Under the pieces are notes generated by a model. That model saw nothing but the letters and a program-made list of their open reading frames with translations, was not told where the DNA came from and did not search any database. A program made the position numbers and the translations under genes. Below are positions 1-6,547 of a stretch of DNA of 14,324 nt, in pieces. This stretch comes from Caryophanales bacterium UBA6769. GTDB taxonomy: Bacteria; Bacillota; Bacilli; Bacillales; UBA6769. Within the stretch, counting starts at the first letter, position 1; each line of letters opens with the position of its first letter. The stretch is from the NCBI GenBank assembly GCA_002453275.1, contig DKGN01000152.1, forward strand, positions 1 through 14,324, given 5' to 3'.

Positions 1-315
1 CATTCCGGCAGTTACAAAGACCATATCAGCGCCGTTAAGTGCTTCCGAAATTTGTTCTTTACTTTCTTCTGCAGCTTTTTTTCCAATCTCAGGATTTGCC
101 CCCGCCCCGAGACCCCTCGTTAGCTTTGTACCAATTTGTAATTTCGTTTCTGCTAAAGATAAATTTAAAGCCTGTGCATCTGTGTTAACTGCTATGAAAT
201 CAACGCCCTGTACTCCATGTTCAATCATACGATTCACAGCATTACTTCCACCGCCACCGACGCCAATTACTTTAATTCTTGCTAATTGATGAATATCTGT
301 ATCGAATTCCAACAT
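1..315 (-). CDS. ftsZ: Cell division protein FtsZ, N-terminal 105 residues (cut by window edge)
   Basis: FtsZ is the tubulin-like GTPase that polymerises at mid-cell into the Z ring and recruits the divisome. The ATG is at 315 and the frame stays open to base 1, so the C-terminal part is outside the window. I translated it by eye. It begins MLEFDTDIHQLARIKVIGVG, and the glycine-rich nucleotide loop GGGGSNAV covers residues 20-27. This is followed by the VNTDAQAL segment and the GLGAGANPEIG loop that contacts the GTP phosphates. A very good Shine-Dalgarno (AGGAGGA at 321-327) lies about 6 bases before the start. It follows ftsA after 37 bases with no terminator between, the usual ftsA-ftsZ pairing. 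Identity is secure. Confidence 0.97.
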   Translation of the reverse strand, partial: MLEFDTDIHQLARIKVIGVGGGGSNAVNRMIEHGVQGVDFIAVNTDAQALNLSLAETKLQIGTKLTRGLGAGANPEIGKKAAEESKEQISEALNGADMVFVTAGM

Positions 316-352
316 GTTAATCCTCCTAAGTTTTGAAAGTCACCCTTACGTC

Positions 353-1633
353 CTAATCAAAAAAAGAACCAAAGAAGCTCTTTACTCTTGTCACAACACC
401 ATTACCTGACTCATCATCACGCTTTTGCTTCTGCTCAGCTGCTTTCTTTTTCGGTTTTGGAGAAATGTCTGAGCTGATTGCAGTAGCTACTTCTCTACCT
501 TGAATTTTTACGTTCCGATGAGTAAATTGGATTAAGCCAACTCCAACTGTATATTTAGGTTCACGAACACCAAGGTAATCTGGTGCAGCAAGTCTCACAT
601 TATTCTCGAAAATATATTGTGAGAGTTCAAGAACCCCTGGCATTGATGCAACCCCACCTGTCAATACAAATCCACCTGGTAGATTTGAATAACCGAGGTT
701 TTTTAACTCTTCTGCAACGAATTCAATCATTTCCGTTACTCTTGCTTCAATAATATGTGAAATTTCAAATTGATTATATTCTTCCTCTTGTGAGCTTCCA
801 ATTCTAGTAACCTTAAATATTTCTTCATCAGAAGATAAATCAATGAAAGCATGTCCATGTTTAGTTTTGATTCTCTCGGCTTCATCAGTAGAAATTCTTA
901 AGCCAACAGAGATGTCCTTTGTAATATGTTCTCCGCCCAATGGAATAACAGTTGTTTTTGCCAAAAAACCATCTTCAAAAATGGAGACCGTTGTACAACC
1001 TCCACCGATATCAAGCAATGCGACACCAAGATCTTTTTCATCTTTGGAGAGTGCAATCGAACCAGCTGCAATCGGCTGTAAACAAATATCGGCAATAATT
1101 AATCCTGCACGTTCTACACACCTTAACAAATTATGTAAAATTGTTTTGGAGCCGGTAATAATAGTTCCTTCCATTTCTAAACGGACACCAATCATTCCTC
1201 GCGGATCGTTAATTTCATCTAAGCCATCAACAATAAATTGACGAGGAATGACATCAATAATCTCACGTTCTGGTGGAATATGCACGACTTCAGCTGCTTC
1301 TATAACACGAACTACATCTTCATTCCGAATTTCACGATCCTCACTAGAAACAGCGACAACACCATGACATGGCTGAAGTTGAACATGATTGCCCCCGACA
1401 CCGACGATGACGGATTCAATTCGAACGCCAACCATTCTTTCCGCTTGCTCGATCGCATTCTTAATTGAGCGAACTGTTTCATCTATATCGACAATGGCAC
1501 CTTTATTAATTCCTTCAGAAGGAGCCGTTCCAACGCCTATTATATTTAAGGACTCATTCACCATTTCTCCAATGATTACTTTTATACTTGATGTTCCGAT
1601 GTCTAAACTGACAAAAATATCATTGTTGTTCAA
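353..1633 (-). CDS. ftsA: Cell division protein FtsA, actin-like Z-ring membrane anchor
   Basis: FtsA is an actin-family ATPase that tethers FtsZ to the membrane and recruits later division proteins. The 426-residue product (440 in B. subtilis) begins with the phosphate-1 motif SLDIGTSSIK (residues 9-18). It then has the 1C (SHS2) subdomain around 80-160, a phosphate-2 loop LDIGGGCTT (207-215) and the adenosine motif GGFVLTGG (320-327). A variable lysine-rich linker leads to a C-terminal amphipathic helix (about 411-426, VVTRVKSFFGSFF) that should act as the membrane-targeting sequence. The start is TTG at 1633: MNNND aligns with the MNNNE start of B. subtilis FtsA, and AAGGTGG lies about 9 bases upstream. 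Cys213 replaces the serine found in B. subtilis. The gene ends with TAG 37 bases before ftsZ. Transcription probably comes from readthrough plus the sigma-H-like promoter at 1700-1729. Confidence 0.97.
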   Translation of the reverse strand: MNNNDIFVSLDIGTSSIKVIIGEMVNESLNIIGVGTAPSEGINKGAIVDIDETVRSIKNAIEQAERMVGVRIESVIVGVGGNHVQLQPCHGVVAVSSEDREIRNEDVVRVIEAAEVVHIPPEREIIDVIPRQFIVDGLDEINDPRGMIGVRLEMEGTIITGSKTILHNLLRCVERAGLIIADICLQPIAAGSIALSKDEKDLGVALLDIGGGCTTVSIFEDGFLAKTTVIPLGGEHITKDISVGLRISTDEAERIKTKHGHAFIDLSSDEEIFKVTRIGSSQEEEYNQFEISHIIEARVTEMIEFVAEELKNLGYSNLPGGFVLTGGVASMPGVLELSQYIFENNVRLAAPDYLGVREPKYTVGVGLIQFTHRNVKIQGREVATAISSDISPKPKKKAAEQKQKRDDESGNGVVTRVKSFFGSFFD

Positions 1634-1653
1634 CCGTTGGCACCACCTTATCT

Positions 1654-1710
1654 TTAGTACTGCAAATCGTTAGTCTTTTTTTTAGAGCGATTAAAGAGTC
1701 TATTCCACAT
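1654..1710 (-). other. Possible 18-codon basic ORF between sbp and ftsA
   Basis: The sbp-ftsA gap contains an ATG-started reading frame for MWNRLFNRSKKKTNDLQY, closed by TAA 20 bases before the ftsA start. The same frame is open upstream to a TAA inside the end of sbp, giving KTNENLSKKKGIPSL before the methionine, but I see no ATG, GTG or TTG start in that extension. The ribosome site is weak: AAGGG about 12 bases away. It could be a leader peptide coupled to ftsA, a relic of a longer sbp tail, or chance. I do not recognise a family. Confidence 0.2.
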
Positions 1711-1729
1711 TAATGAGGGAATTCCCTTT
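1700..1729 (-). promoter_or_regulatory. Candidate sigma-H promoter upstream of ftsA-ftsZ
   Basis: On the minus strand AAAGGGAAT (1729-1721) matches the sigma-H -35 consensus RnAGGAwww at all but one position. GTGGAATAG (1708-1700) matches the -10 consensus RnnGAATww at all but the last position. The spacer is 12 bases. Transcription would start near 1693, about 60 bases before the ftsA start. B. subtilis ftsAZ also has a sigma-H promoter in this gap, which supports the call. The sequence match and position are seen; activity is inferred. Confidence 0.5.
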
Positions 1730-1744
1730 TTTTTAGAAAGATTT

Positions 1745-2098
1745 TCATTTGTTTTTACGTTTTTCAGACCATTTTGTTAAAAAAATACGTCGGATAATCG
1801 CAATATTATTAAATAAGCGAACACCGAAGGCAAATATTGCTGCTAAATACAAGTCTACACCAAGATTAACACCGAGAAAAGCTAAACTTGCTGCAAGGAT
1901 TATATTAAAGAAAAATCCTGAAATAAATACACGATCATCAAAAGTAGATTGTAAATGTGCACGTATACCTCCAAATAGCGTATCCAACGCTGCTAATACA
2001 GCAATAGAGAGGTATTGTGTATATTCTGCTGGCACCCGTATCTCAGTGAAAAAGCCTAACAAGATGCCAATTAAAAGACCAAAGAGCGGGAGCCACAT
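1745..2098 (-). CDS. sbp: Small basic membrane protein Sbp (DUF1290)
   Basis: This is a 117-residue hydrophobic protein (B. subtilis Sbp has 121) of the DUF1290 family; its biochemical role is unknown. It has an N-terminal membrane segment (about 2-18), the conserved stretch VPAEYTQYLSIAVLAALDTLFGGIRA (given here only to locate residues 23-48), two further hydrophobic segments (about 57-80 and 82-95), and a very basic tail ending SEKRKNK. The ATG overlaps the TAA stop of ylxX by one base (TAATG). The ribosome site GGAGGG lies inside the end of ylxX, so the two genes are translationally coupled. Its constant position just before ftsA in Bacillaceae suggests a division or envelope role, but that rests on context alone. 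Confidence 0.9.
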   Translation of the reverse strand: MWLPLFGLLIGILLGFFTEIRVPAEYTQYLSIAVLAALDTLFGGIRAHLQSTFDDRVFISGFFFNIILAASLAFLGVNLGVDLYLAAIFAFGVRLFNNIAIIRRIFLTKWSEKRKNK

Positions 2099-2805
2099 TA
2101 CGAGCCCTCCTTAAATTGTTCCATATATTGGACTGTTATTTTCCGGTCGTAAGGTTCTAAATAAATTTGATTTTTCAATTCTGGTGTGAGCGCTAAATTA
2201 TCTTTCGCAAATTCATCGATTATCTTTGAACCTTTCAGTTGGTCGTAGAGCTTAGAAACATCATCAGAAATCACTTTGATCTCAATTGGCAATTCCTGCA
2301 AAGGACGATTGTTAATAAATGTCGTGCCATCAACATCTCTAATTGCAGTTCTTGAAATTATTCTATTGTTTCCAATCACAATATGGTTCGTTCCAAAAGT
2401 ATTTAATTGATTGATAAGACGCATAAGTAAATCTGGGCCAAGTGTAGGAACTTGCTCACCGATAAGTTCCTCTTGAAAAAGTGGCTCAATTTGCAGAATT
2501 ATCCCTTTACCTGCTACTGTTGTTAAACCAGCATCTCTTTGAAGCTTTTGTAAGGCTTCTTCCATTGTCATCATCTTTTGCTTATCAGAGTTTTGTTGAT
2601 ATTCATCTAGAAGAAGCTCGTACTCTTCAATTTTGTTATTTAACTGCATTTGTTGTTGCTTTTCTTTTTCTAGTGCTTCTCGAAGCTCCCACATATTTCT
2701 CGTATCTCGCTCAACTGGGTTTTTCACTGTTTGAAATTGAACGGCTAACATGAAGCCGAGGATAAGTGTGCTTAAAGTAAAAACAATTAATGACTGTGGC
2801 TTCAA
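2098..2805 (-). CDS. ylxX: DUF881 membrane protein YlxX
   Basis: A 235-residue DUF881 protein of unknown biochemical function, paralogous to the product of the gene just upstream. It has a short cytoplasmic N-terminus, one membrane segment (about residues 5-23), the DUF881-type motif QFQTVKNP (23-30), a Glu/Gln-rich coiled coil (about 35-66), and then the extracytoplasmic DUF881 domain to the end. The start is TTG at 2805. It overlaps the ylxW TGA stop as TTGA, and AAGGAAGAGAGG precedes it. The next methionine (residue 19) falls inside the membrane helix, so it cannot be the start. Placement between divIB and sbp-ftsA matches the B. subtilis ylxW-ylxX-sbp order. A structural role near the divisome is plausible but not shown by the sequence. 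Confidence 0.88.
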   Translation of the reverse strand: MKPQSLIVFTLSTLILGFMLAVQFQTVKNPVERDTRNMWELREALEKEKQQQMQLNNKIEEYELLLDEYQQNSDKQKMMTMEEALQKLQRDAGLTTVAGKGIILQIEPLFQEELIGEQVPTLGPDLLMRLINQLNTFGTNHIVIGNNRIISRTAIRDVDGTTFINNRPLQELPIEIKVISDDVSKLYDQLKGSKIIDEFAKDNLALTPELKNQIYLEPYDRKITVQYMEQFKEGS

Positions 2806-3512
2806 GCCTCTCTTCCTTTCCCAATTAAAAAAGGTTCCATTATAAGTTCATTGTTTTTTTCAATCGTGACTTCGATTCCGCTTTCAACTAATTGGTCCTT
2901 TACATTGCCTTTTAAGTTTAAAGAGGATAACATCAACTCTGGATCACCGATTGCTGAAATTTCAAATGGTGCAAAGTTTTGTACTCCATCAACTTCAACT
3001 ACAGGTCCAATACATAATATGTACGATTGCTGTGAAATTCGTTGACCATTAATTGAAATTGCTTCAGCTCCAGCAATTAACAGTTCATATACGACTTTTT
3101 GGATATGGTGTTCATGAACGAGATAATTGTTTGGATTGTCTTGTTCAGCTATATAGGCGGCGTCTCTTAATGAAACGGTCACACCTGGTCCTTTAACTTT
3201 GACAGAGCCTGTCACGACTCTTAATTTTTCAAGTTCAGTTACAAACTCACGGGCTTTTTGTTCATTTTCAGCTTGCTCATATTCAATATTTCGAACTTCC
3301 TCTTGGAGCTCTTTTAGCTCATTTAATAAACTAGCATTATTATTTTGCGTAAGTAAAATTTCATCCCGAAGGCTCGTTCTTTTTTGCCATTCATTTTCTG
3401 TAATTGAACCGAGGTTCTTGTCTTTCAATGTAAATTGGTATGAATATGCGAGCATAAATCCAACAACTAAGAGAACGAGAGAATAAATAACATGTTTACC
3501 CTTCACTTTCAA
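2802..3512 (-). CDS. ylxW: DUF881 membrane protein YlxW
   Basis: The first of two adjacent DUF881 paralogues. From the start chosen here it is 236 residues: a short basic N-terminus, one membrane segment (about 9-23), a coiled coil rich in Glu and Leu (about 50-95), then the DUF881 domain, including VTGSVKVKGPGVTVSL and NGQRISQQSYILCIGP. The frame stays open to a TTG at 3554 with ATGs at 3539 and 3530. I prefer TTG at 3512 because the perfect AGGAGG (3527-3522) lies 9 bases before it, whereas the earlier candidates have poor spacing or no site. With this start the gene overlaps the end of divIB by 17 bases; with the longest start, by 59. The function is unknown. Gene identity is well supported by family and position, and the start is moderately sure. 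Confidence 0.85.
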   Translation of the reverse strand: MKVKGKHVIYSLVLLVVGFMLAYSYQFTLKDKNLGSITENEWQKRTSLRDEILLTQNNNASLLNELKELQEEVRNIEYEQAENEQKAREFVTELEKLRVVTGSVKVKGPGVTVSLRDAAYIAEQDNPNNYLVHEHHIQKVVYELLIAGAEAISINGQRISQQSYILCIGPVVEVDGVQNFAPFEISAIGDPELMLSSLNLKGNVKDQLVESGIEVTIEKNNELIMEPFLIGKGREA

Positions 3513-4284
3513 ATGTAGTTTCCTCCTCATTCTCCTCATTCTTATGCTCTTCAAAATACGAGCTTACATTTAGATGGATAACCCCATTTTTGCCTTCTTC
3601 AATTTGTTGAACGATGGCGGGGTATTTATTTATATTATTTGCAAAGTTTCTTACAGATGTCCTTACTTCGAACCCATCATTCATATAAATAATCAAGTCA
3701 TAAGATACCGTATCAGACGGGGTAAATTGAATTTCGGAAATTCTTTGAATTAAACTTTGCGGTACTTTTTTTAATTCGGCCGCCATCTCCTCTACCTTCG
3801 CTTTGTTTAAATTTACTAAAATAGGTGCATTAATTGGAGTTTCTTCTGAAGATAGCTTGTCAAGGACTTGTCCATTTTCTAAAATCGGATAAAAGTTACC
3901 TTTTTCATTTAAATAGGCAACTCGTGAGAGCTCTTTCACCTCAACGATAATGGTGTTCGGTAGCCTCTTACGAAGATCAACACTTGAGACATGAACATGA
4001 TCCTTCATGATTTTATTTTCTATCTGTTCTGTTTTAACGTTCCAAAAACTTACATCTTTAGTCAAACCACCAGACTTAATAATTTCAGCATTCGGTACGT
4101 AATAATTTCCTTCAACGTTCACTTTGCCTACCTTGCTTAATGGGGATTGTAAATAAACAACAAGCAAGATTAACAAAAAAAAGAGAGATATGTAAATGAT
4201 TAAACGCCGATTAGCTCTGCGCTTCCTCTCTTCTTTAAGTTTTGGAATTCGGTCTTCTATCGTTATGACCTTCCCATTTTTCAT
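3496..4284 (-). CDS. divIB: Cell division protein DivIB (FtsQ family)
   Basis: DivIB is a bitopic divisome protein that works with FtsL and DivIC to regulate septal peptidoglycan synthesis by PBP2B and FtsW. The 262 residues (263 in B. subtilis) give a basic cytoplasmic N-terminus (1-27, with KEERKRRANRR) and one membrane helix (about 28-46). The POTRA domain follows (about 50-118, with KVNVEGNYYVPNAEI and RLPNTIIVEVKE), then the beta domain, and finally a low-complexity acidic tail (FEEHKNEENEEETTFESEG). The ATG at 4284 has GGAGGAG 4 bases upstream. It is the first gene after the murB terminator and has its own extended -10 promoter, so it heads the division-protein part of the cluster. Confidence 0.95.
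   Translation of the reverse strand: MKNGKVITIEDRIPKLKEERKRRANRRLIIYISLFFLLILLVVYLQSPLSKVGKVNVEGNYYVPNAEIIKSGGLTKDVSFWNVKTEQIENKIMKDHVHVSSVDLRKRLPNTIIVEVKELSRVAYLNEKGNFYPILENGQVLDKLSSEETPINAPILVNLNKAKVEEMAAELKKVPQSLIQRISEIQFTPSDTVSYDLIIYMNDGFEVRTSVRNFANNINKYPAIVQQIEEGKNGVIHLNVSSYFEEHKNEENEEETTFESEG
3521..3527 (-). promoter_or_regulatory. Ribosome binding site that decides the ylxW start
   Basis: AGGAGGA on the minus strand sits inside the divIB acidic tail codons, 9 bases before TTG 3512. It is the best site near the start of ylxW. It lies in a tandem 9-base repeat (3524-3532 and 3533-3541) that encodes the Asn-Glu-Glu repeats of the DivIB tail. Confidence 0.65.
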
Positions 4285-4328
4285 TGTACTCCTCCGTAAA
4301 CGAACTAAAAAAATGATTTATTGTCTTC

Positions 4329-4337
4329 ATTATAGCA
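4329..4337 (-). promoter_or_regulatory. Extended -10 promoter for divIB
   Basis: The minus strand reads TGCTATAAT (4337-4329), a perfect TATAAT preceded by the TGn extension. No good -35 box exists at 16-18 bases (TCGTGA at best), which is tolerable for an extended -10 promoter. It lies between the murB terminator and divIB, with the predicted start about 38 bases before the divIB ATG. A small inverted repeat (CGTTC-5 nt-GAACG, 4347-4361) covers the -35 region and could be a protein site or chance. Confidence 0.65.
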
Positions 4338-4394
4338 TATATCTTTCGTTCATCACGAACGTAAAATCCTCCTTATTTATGTAATTTCATACAA

Positions 4395-4421
4395 AAAAAC
4401 ACCTTCATAAAAGGTGTTTTT
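4395..4421 (-). terminator. Intrinsic terminator after murB
   Basis: An 11-bp perfect stem (4395-4405 with 4411-4421) closes a 5-base loop. Read on the minus strand it is AAAAACACCTT, loop, AAGGTGTTTTT followed by more T. The stem overlaps the murB stop codon (4420-4422). The A and T flanks make it look functional in both directions, but only minus-strand genes are near. It separates the precursor genes from the divIB-ftsZ block. Confidence 0.88.
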
Positions 4422-5337
4422 ATTGAGCTGAACCGATGACCTCAACCTCAGTTTCTAGTTCTATTCCAAATTTTTCTTTTATCGTTTTTTTAACATATTT
4501 TATTAACATTAGGACATCGTCGGCTTTCGCTTCGGCTTGATTGACATTCACAATAAAGTTTCCATGTAAGTTCGAAATCATAACTCCACCAATTTGCTTC
4601 CCTTTTAACCCCGCTTTTTCAATAAGGGCGCCTGAATGTTCTGGTAACGGATTCCGAAAGACACTTCCACAGCAAGGATCATTCCATGGCTGCGTATCAC
4701 GACGATAGTCTTTATGCTTTTTCATTAAAGCGACGATGCTATCTTTATATCCACTTTGCAATTGTAGTTCAACTTCAACAACGATTCCTTGTTTCCTTTG
4801 CAATAGGGACGTCCGATAAGAAAACTCCATTTCCTTATTCGTCAGCCACTTCAGCGTCCCATCAGGAAAAAGTACGCGAACACGAGTGACGATTTTTGAC
4901 ATATCTGACCCATGTGCTCCAGCATTCATATAAACAGCCCCACCAACGGAACCAGGTATACCACCAGCAAACTCAAGACCAGATAAGCCCTTTCGACTAA
5001 TAATAGTCACTAACTTTATTAGTGGATAACCACCACCAACGATAATTTTTTCATTATCAACGAACTCCAAATGTTCTATCCCTTTTGAAATATTGATGAC
5101 AGTACCTTTAATTCCACCGTCTTTCACTAATAGGTTCGAACCGCGTCCAATGACGAACCACGGCAGTGCTTCTTCATTAATAAAACCCATTAATTTTTCT
5201 AAACTTGCAATATCCTGAGGCTCAACATAAAGCTCTGCAGGTCCACCTATTCGAATTGTTGTATGCTTTGCTAGTGGTTCGTTCAACAAAATTTTTCCGA
5301 TATTTTCTTTTTCTAGCTGTTGTGCGAACTTTTCCAT
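4420..5337 (-). CDS. murB: UDP-N-acetylenolpyruvoylglucosamine reductase MurB
   Basis: MurB is a cytosolic FAD enzyme that uses NADPH to reduce UDP-GlcNAc-enolpyruvate to UDP-MurNAc, the second committed step of peptidoglycan precursor synthesis. The FAD-binding motifs are clear: HTTIRIGGPAE, VIGRGSNLLV, and GIPGSVGGAVYMNAGAHG. The catalytic serine loop is CCGSVFRNP (Ser about residue 225) and the C-terminal glutamate region is ELETEVEVIG. The open frame reaches a TTG at 5403, but MEKFAQQLEKENIGKILLNE aligns with the B. subtilis N-terminus, and AAGGAAG precedes ATG 5337. That gives 305 residues (303 in B. subtilis). A second possible start is ATG 5367, with TAAGGA upstream, adding MSELFGKEEK. 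With the preferred start there are 52 bases between spoVE and murB. The B. subtilis neighbour murG is absent. Confidence 0.95.
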   Translation of the reverse strand: MEKFAQQLEKENIGKILLNEPLAKHTTIRIGGPAELYVEPQDIASLEKLMGFINEEALPWFVIGRGSNLLVKDGGIKGTVINISKGIEHLEFVDNEKIIVGGGYPLIKLVTIISRKGLSGLEFAGGIPGSVGGAVYMNAGAHGSDMSKIVTRVRVLFPDGTLKWLTNKEMEFSYRTSLLQRKQGIVVEVELQLQSGYKDSIVALMKKHKDYRRDTQPWNDPCCGSVFRNPLPEHSGALIEKAGLKGKQIGGVMISNLHGNFIVNVNQAEAKADDVLMLIKYVKKTIKEKFGIELETEVEVIGSAQ

Positions 5338-5342
5338 CTTTT

Positions 5343-5349
5343 CTTCCTT
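5343..5349 (-). promoter_or_regulatory. Ribosome binding site that decides the murB start
   Basis: AAGGAAG on the minus strand lies 5 bases before ATG 5337. Together with N-terminal alignment to B. subtilis MurB, it favours this start over TTG 5403, which has no recognisable site and would overlap spoVE by 14 bases. Confidence 0.6.
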
Positions 5350-5389
5350 TCCAAACAACTCTGACATTGTGCATTCCTTAATCGTAACT

Positions 5390-6490
5390 TCAATACCTTG
5401 CAAATCGACTTATATTTAACAAAATTCCTACACTGCAAAGCATAAGCGTTAATGAAGAACCTCCATAACTAAGGAATGGAAGGGTAATTCCTGTTACAGG
5501 CATGAGACCAGTAACAACGCCTATATTAATCACAACTTGAATAACGAGCATACCAATAATTCCGATTGCTAAATAACTCCCAAATGTATCTGGTGCCCCA
5601 CTAGCAATGCTAATCCCTCTCCAGAGCATAATACAAAATAAGGCTAATACAAAAGCTCCGCCTAAAAAACCTGTCTCTTCCACAAGGATTGAAAATATAA
5701 AATCAGTTTGCGGTTCAGGTAAATAAAAAAACTTTTGCCGACTTTGCCCGAGCCCGAGTCCCATAATACCACCAGGACCAATAGCATAGAGCGACTGGAT
5801 AATCTGAAATCCACTCCCAAGTGGGTCACTCCACGGATCAAGATAAGAGGTTATTCGCTTAATCCGATAAGGAGCCGAAATGATAAGCCCTACTAAACCA
5901 GCTACACCAACAAGTCCTAGTCCAAAAAAGTGCGAAAGTCTAGCTCCCGCTATATAAATCATAACGATACACGTACCTACCATAACTGCACCTGTCCCTA
6001 AATCAGGTTGCAACATGATAATAGCAAAAGCTACAAATACTAATGATAAAGAAGGTAAGATACCTTTACGAAATGAGGTAATCATTTTTTGATTGTGAGC
6101 TAAATAACGTGCTAAAAAAATGATCATTGCTATTTTCATGAACTCTGAAGGCTGAATTGAAAAAGCTCCGATCCCTAGCCAACTTCTCGCGCCGCCTCGA
6201 ACGAGCCCAATACCAGGAATTAAAACAATAACTAAAAGGATAAAACAGATGATGAGTATCACTTTTGCCCATGTACGCCAAACCCAGTAATCAATGTTCA
6301 TAATGAATAGCATCGCCAAAATACCGATAATAGAAAAAAGAACTTGTCGTTTAGCAAAAAAGAAAGGATCGGAAAAACGATGGTCAGCCCAAATAGCGCT
6401 CGCACTGTATACCATAATTAGTCCAACTGCTAATAAAGTAAGTGTTGTTATAATCAATAAATAATCAGGCTTATCTCTCTTTTTTATCAT
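5390..6490 (-). CDS. spoVE: SEDS glycosyltransferase SpoVE (FtsW/RodA family)
   Basis: SpoVE is a SEDS-family polytopic membrane protein that polymerises lipid II into glycan strands of the spore cortex during sporulation, paired with SpoVD. The 366 residues equal the B. subtilis length. About ten membrane segments are visible. Hallmarks are VYSASAIWADHRF (27-39), FSIQPSEFMKIAM (110-122), QPDLGTGAVM (161-170) and GLGQSRQKFFYLPEPQTDFI (246-265) with the catalytic-type Asp263, and the PFLSYGGSSL motif near the end. Position after murD is standard. SpoVE rather than housekeeping FtsW is called because of high similarity to B. subtilis SpoVE and gene order. The ATG at 6490 has only a weak ribosome site and is abutted by a hairpin (6491-6520). 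I see no convincing sigma-E promoter in the 57-base gap. Confidence 0.93.
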   Translation of the reverse strand: MIKKRDKPDYLLIITTLTLLAVGLIMVYSASAIWADHRFSDPFFFAKRQVLFSIIGILAMLFIMNIDYWVWRTWAKVILIICFILLVIVLIPGIGLVRGGARSWLGIGAFSIQPSEFMKIAMIIFLARYLAHNQKMITSFRKGILPSLSLVFVAFAIIMLQPDLGTGAVMVGTCIVMIYIAGARLSHFFGLGLVGVAGLVGLIISAPYRIKRITSYLDPWSDPLGSGFQIIQSLYAIGPGGIMGLGLGQSRQKFFYLPEPQTDFIFSILVEETGFLGGAFVLALFCIMLWRGISIASGAPDTFGSYLAIGIIGMLVIQVVINIGVVTGLMPVTGITLPFLSYGGSSLTLMLCSVGILLNISRFARY

Positions 6491-6520
6491 GCGAAATCAC
6501 ATCCCAAAACTTCATTTCGC
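6491..6520 (-). promoter_or_regulatory. Inverted repeat abutting the spoVE start codon
   Basis: GCGAAAT (6520-6514) and ATTTCGC (6497-6491) on the minus strand form a perfect 7-bp stem with a 16-base loop, directly touching ATG 6490. The only ribosome-site-like bases (GGGATG and GTGAT) fall in the loop and 3' arm. If it folds in the mRNA it would limit spoVE translation. The repeat is seen; the role is inferred. Confidence 0.35.
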
Positions 6521-6547
6521 AACATTCTGATTAACGTTAACAGCCTG

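Noticed and set aside
843..1241. 132-residue plus-strand open frame opposite ftsA
   Set aside because: Fully antisense to conserved FtsA domains; composition is that of a shadow frame.
1719..1738. AGGGAATTCCCT palindrome followed by eight T on the plus strand, terminator-like
   Set aside because: The stem could be only 4 bp with an AATT loop, there is no plus-strand gene to terminate, and in the minus direction no T-tract follows. The bases are better explained as part of the sigma-H-like -35 region.
1749..2114. 121-residue plus-strand open frame opposite sbp
   Set aside because: Lies antisense over the well-supported DUF1290 gene, is rich in Lys, Arg and Pro as expected for a shadow frame, and has no ribosome site or family resemblance.
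5338..5403. 22-residue N-terminal extension of MurB from TTG 5403
   Set aside because: No ribosome site, absent from B. subtilis MurB, and overlaps spoVE; ATG 5337 is better supported.
6531..6540. Perfect 10-bp palindrome TTAACGTTAA in the murD-spoVE gap
   Set aside because: Short, AT-rich, and without a matching promoter. No known operator that I can assign; could be chance.
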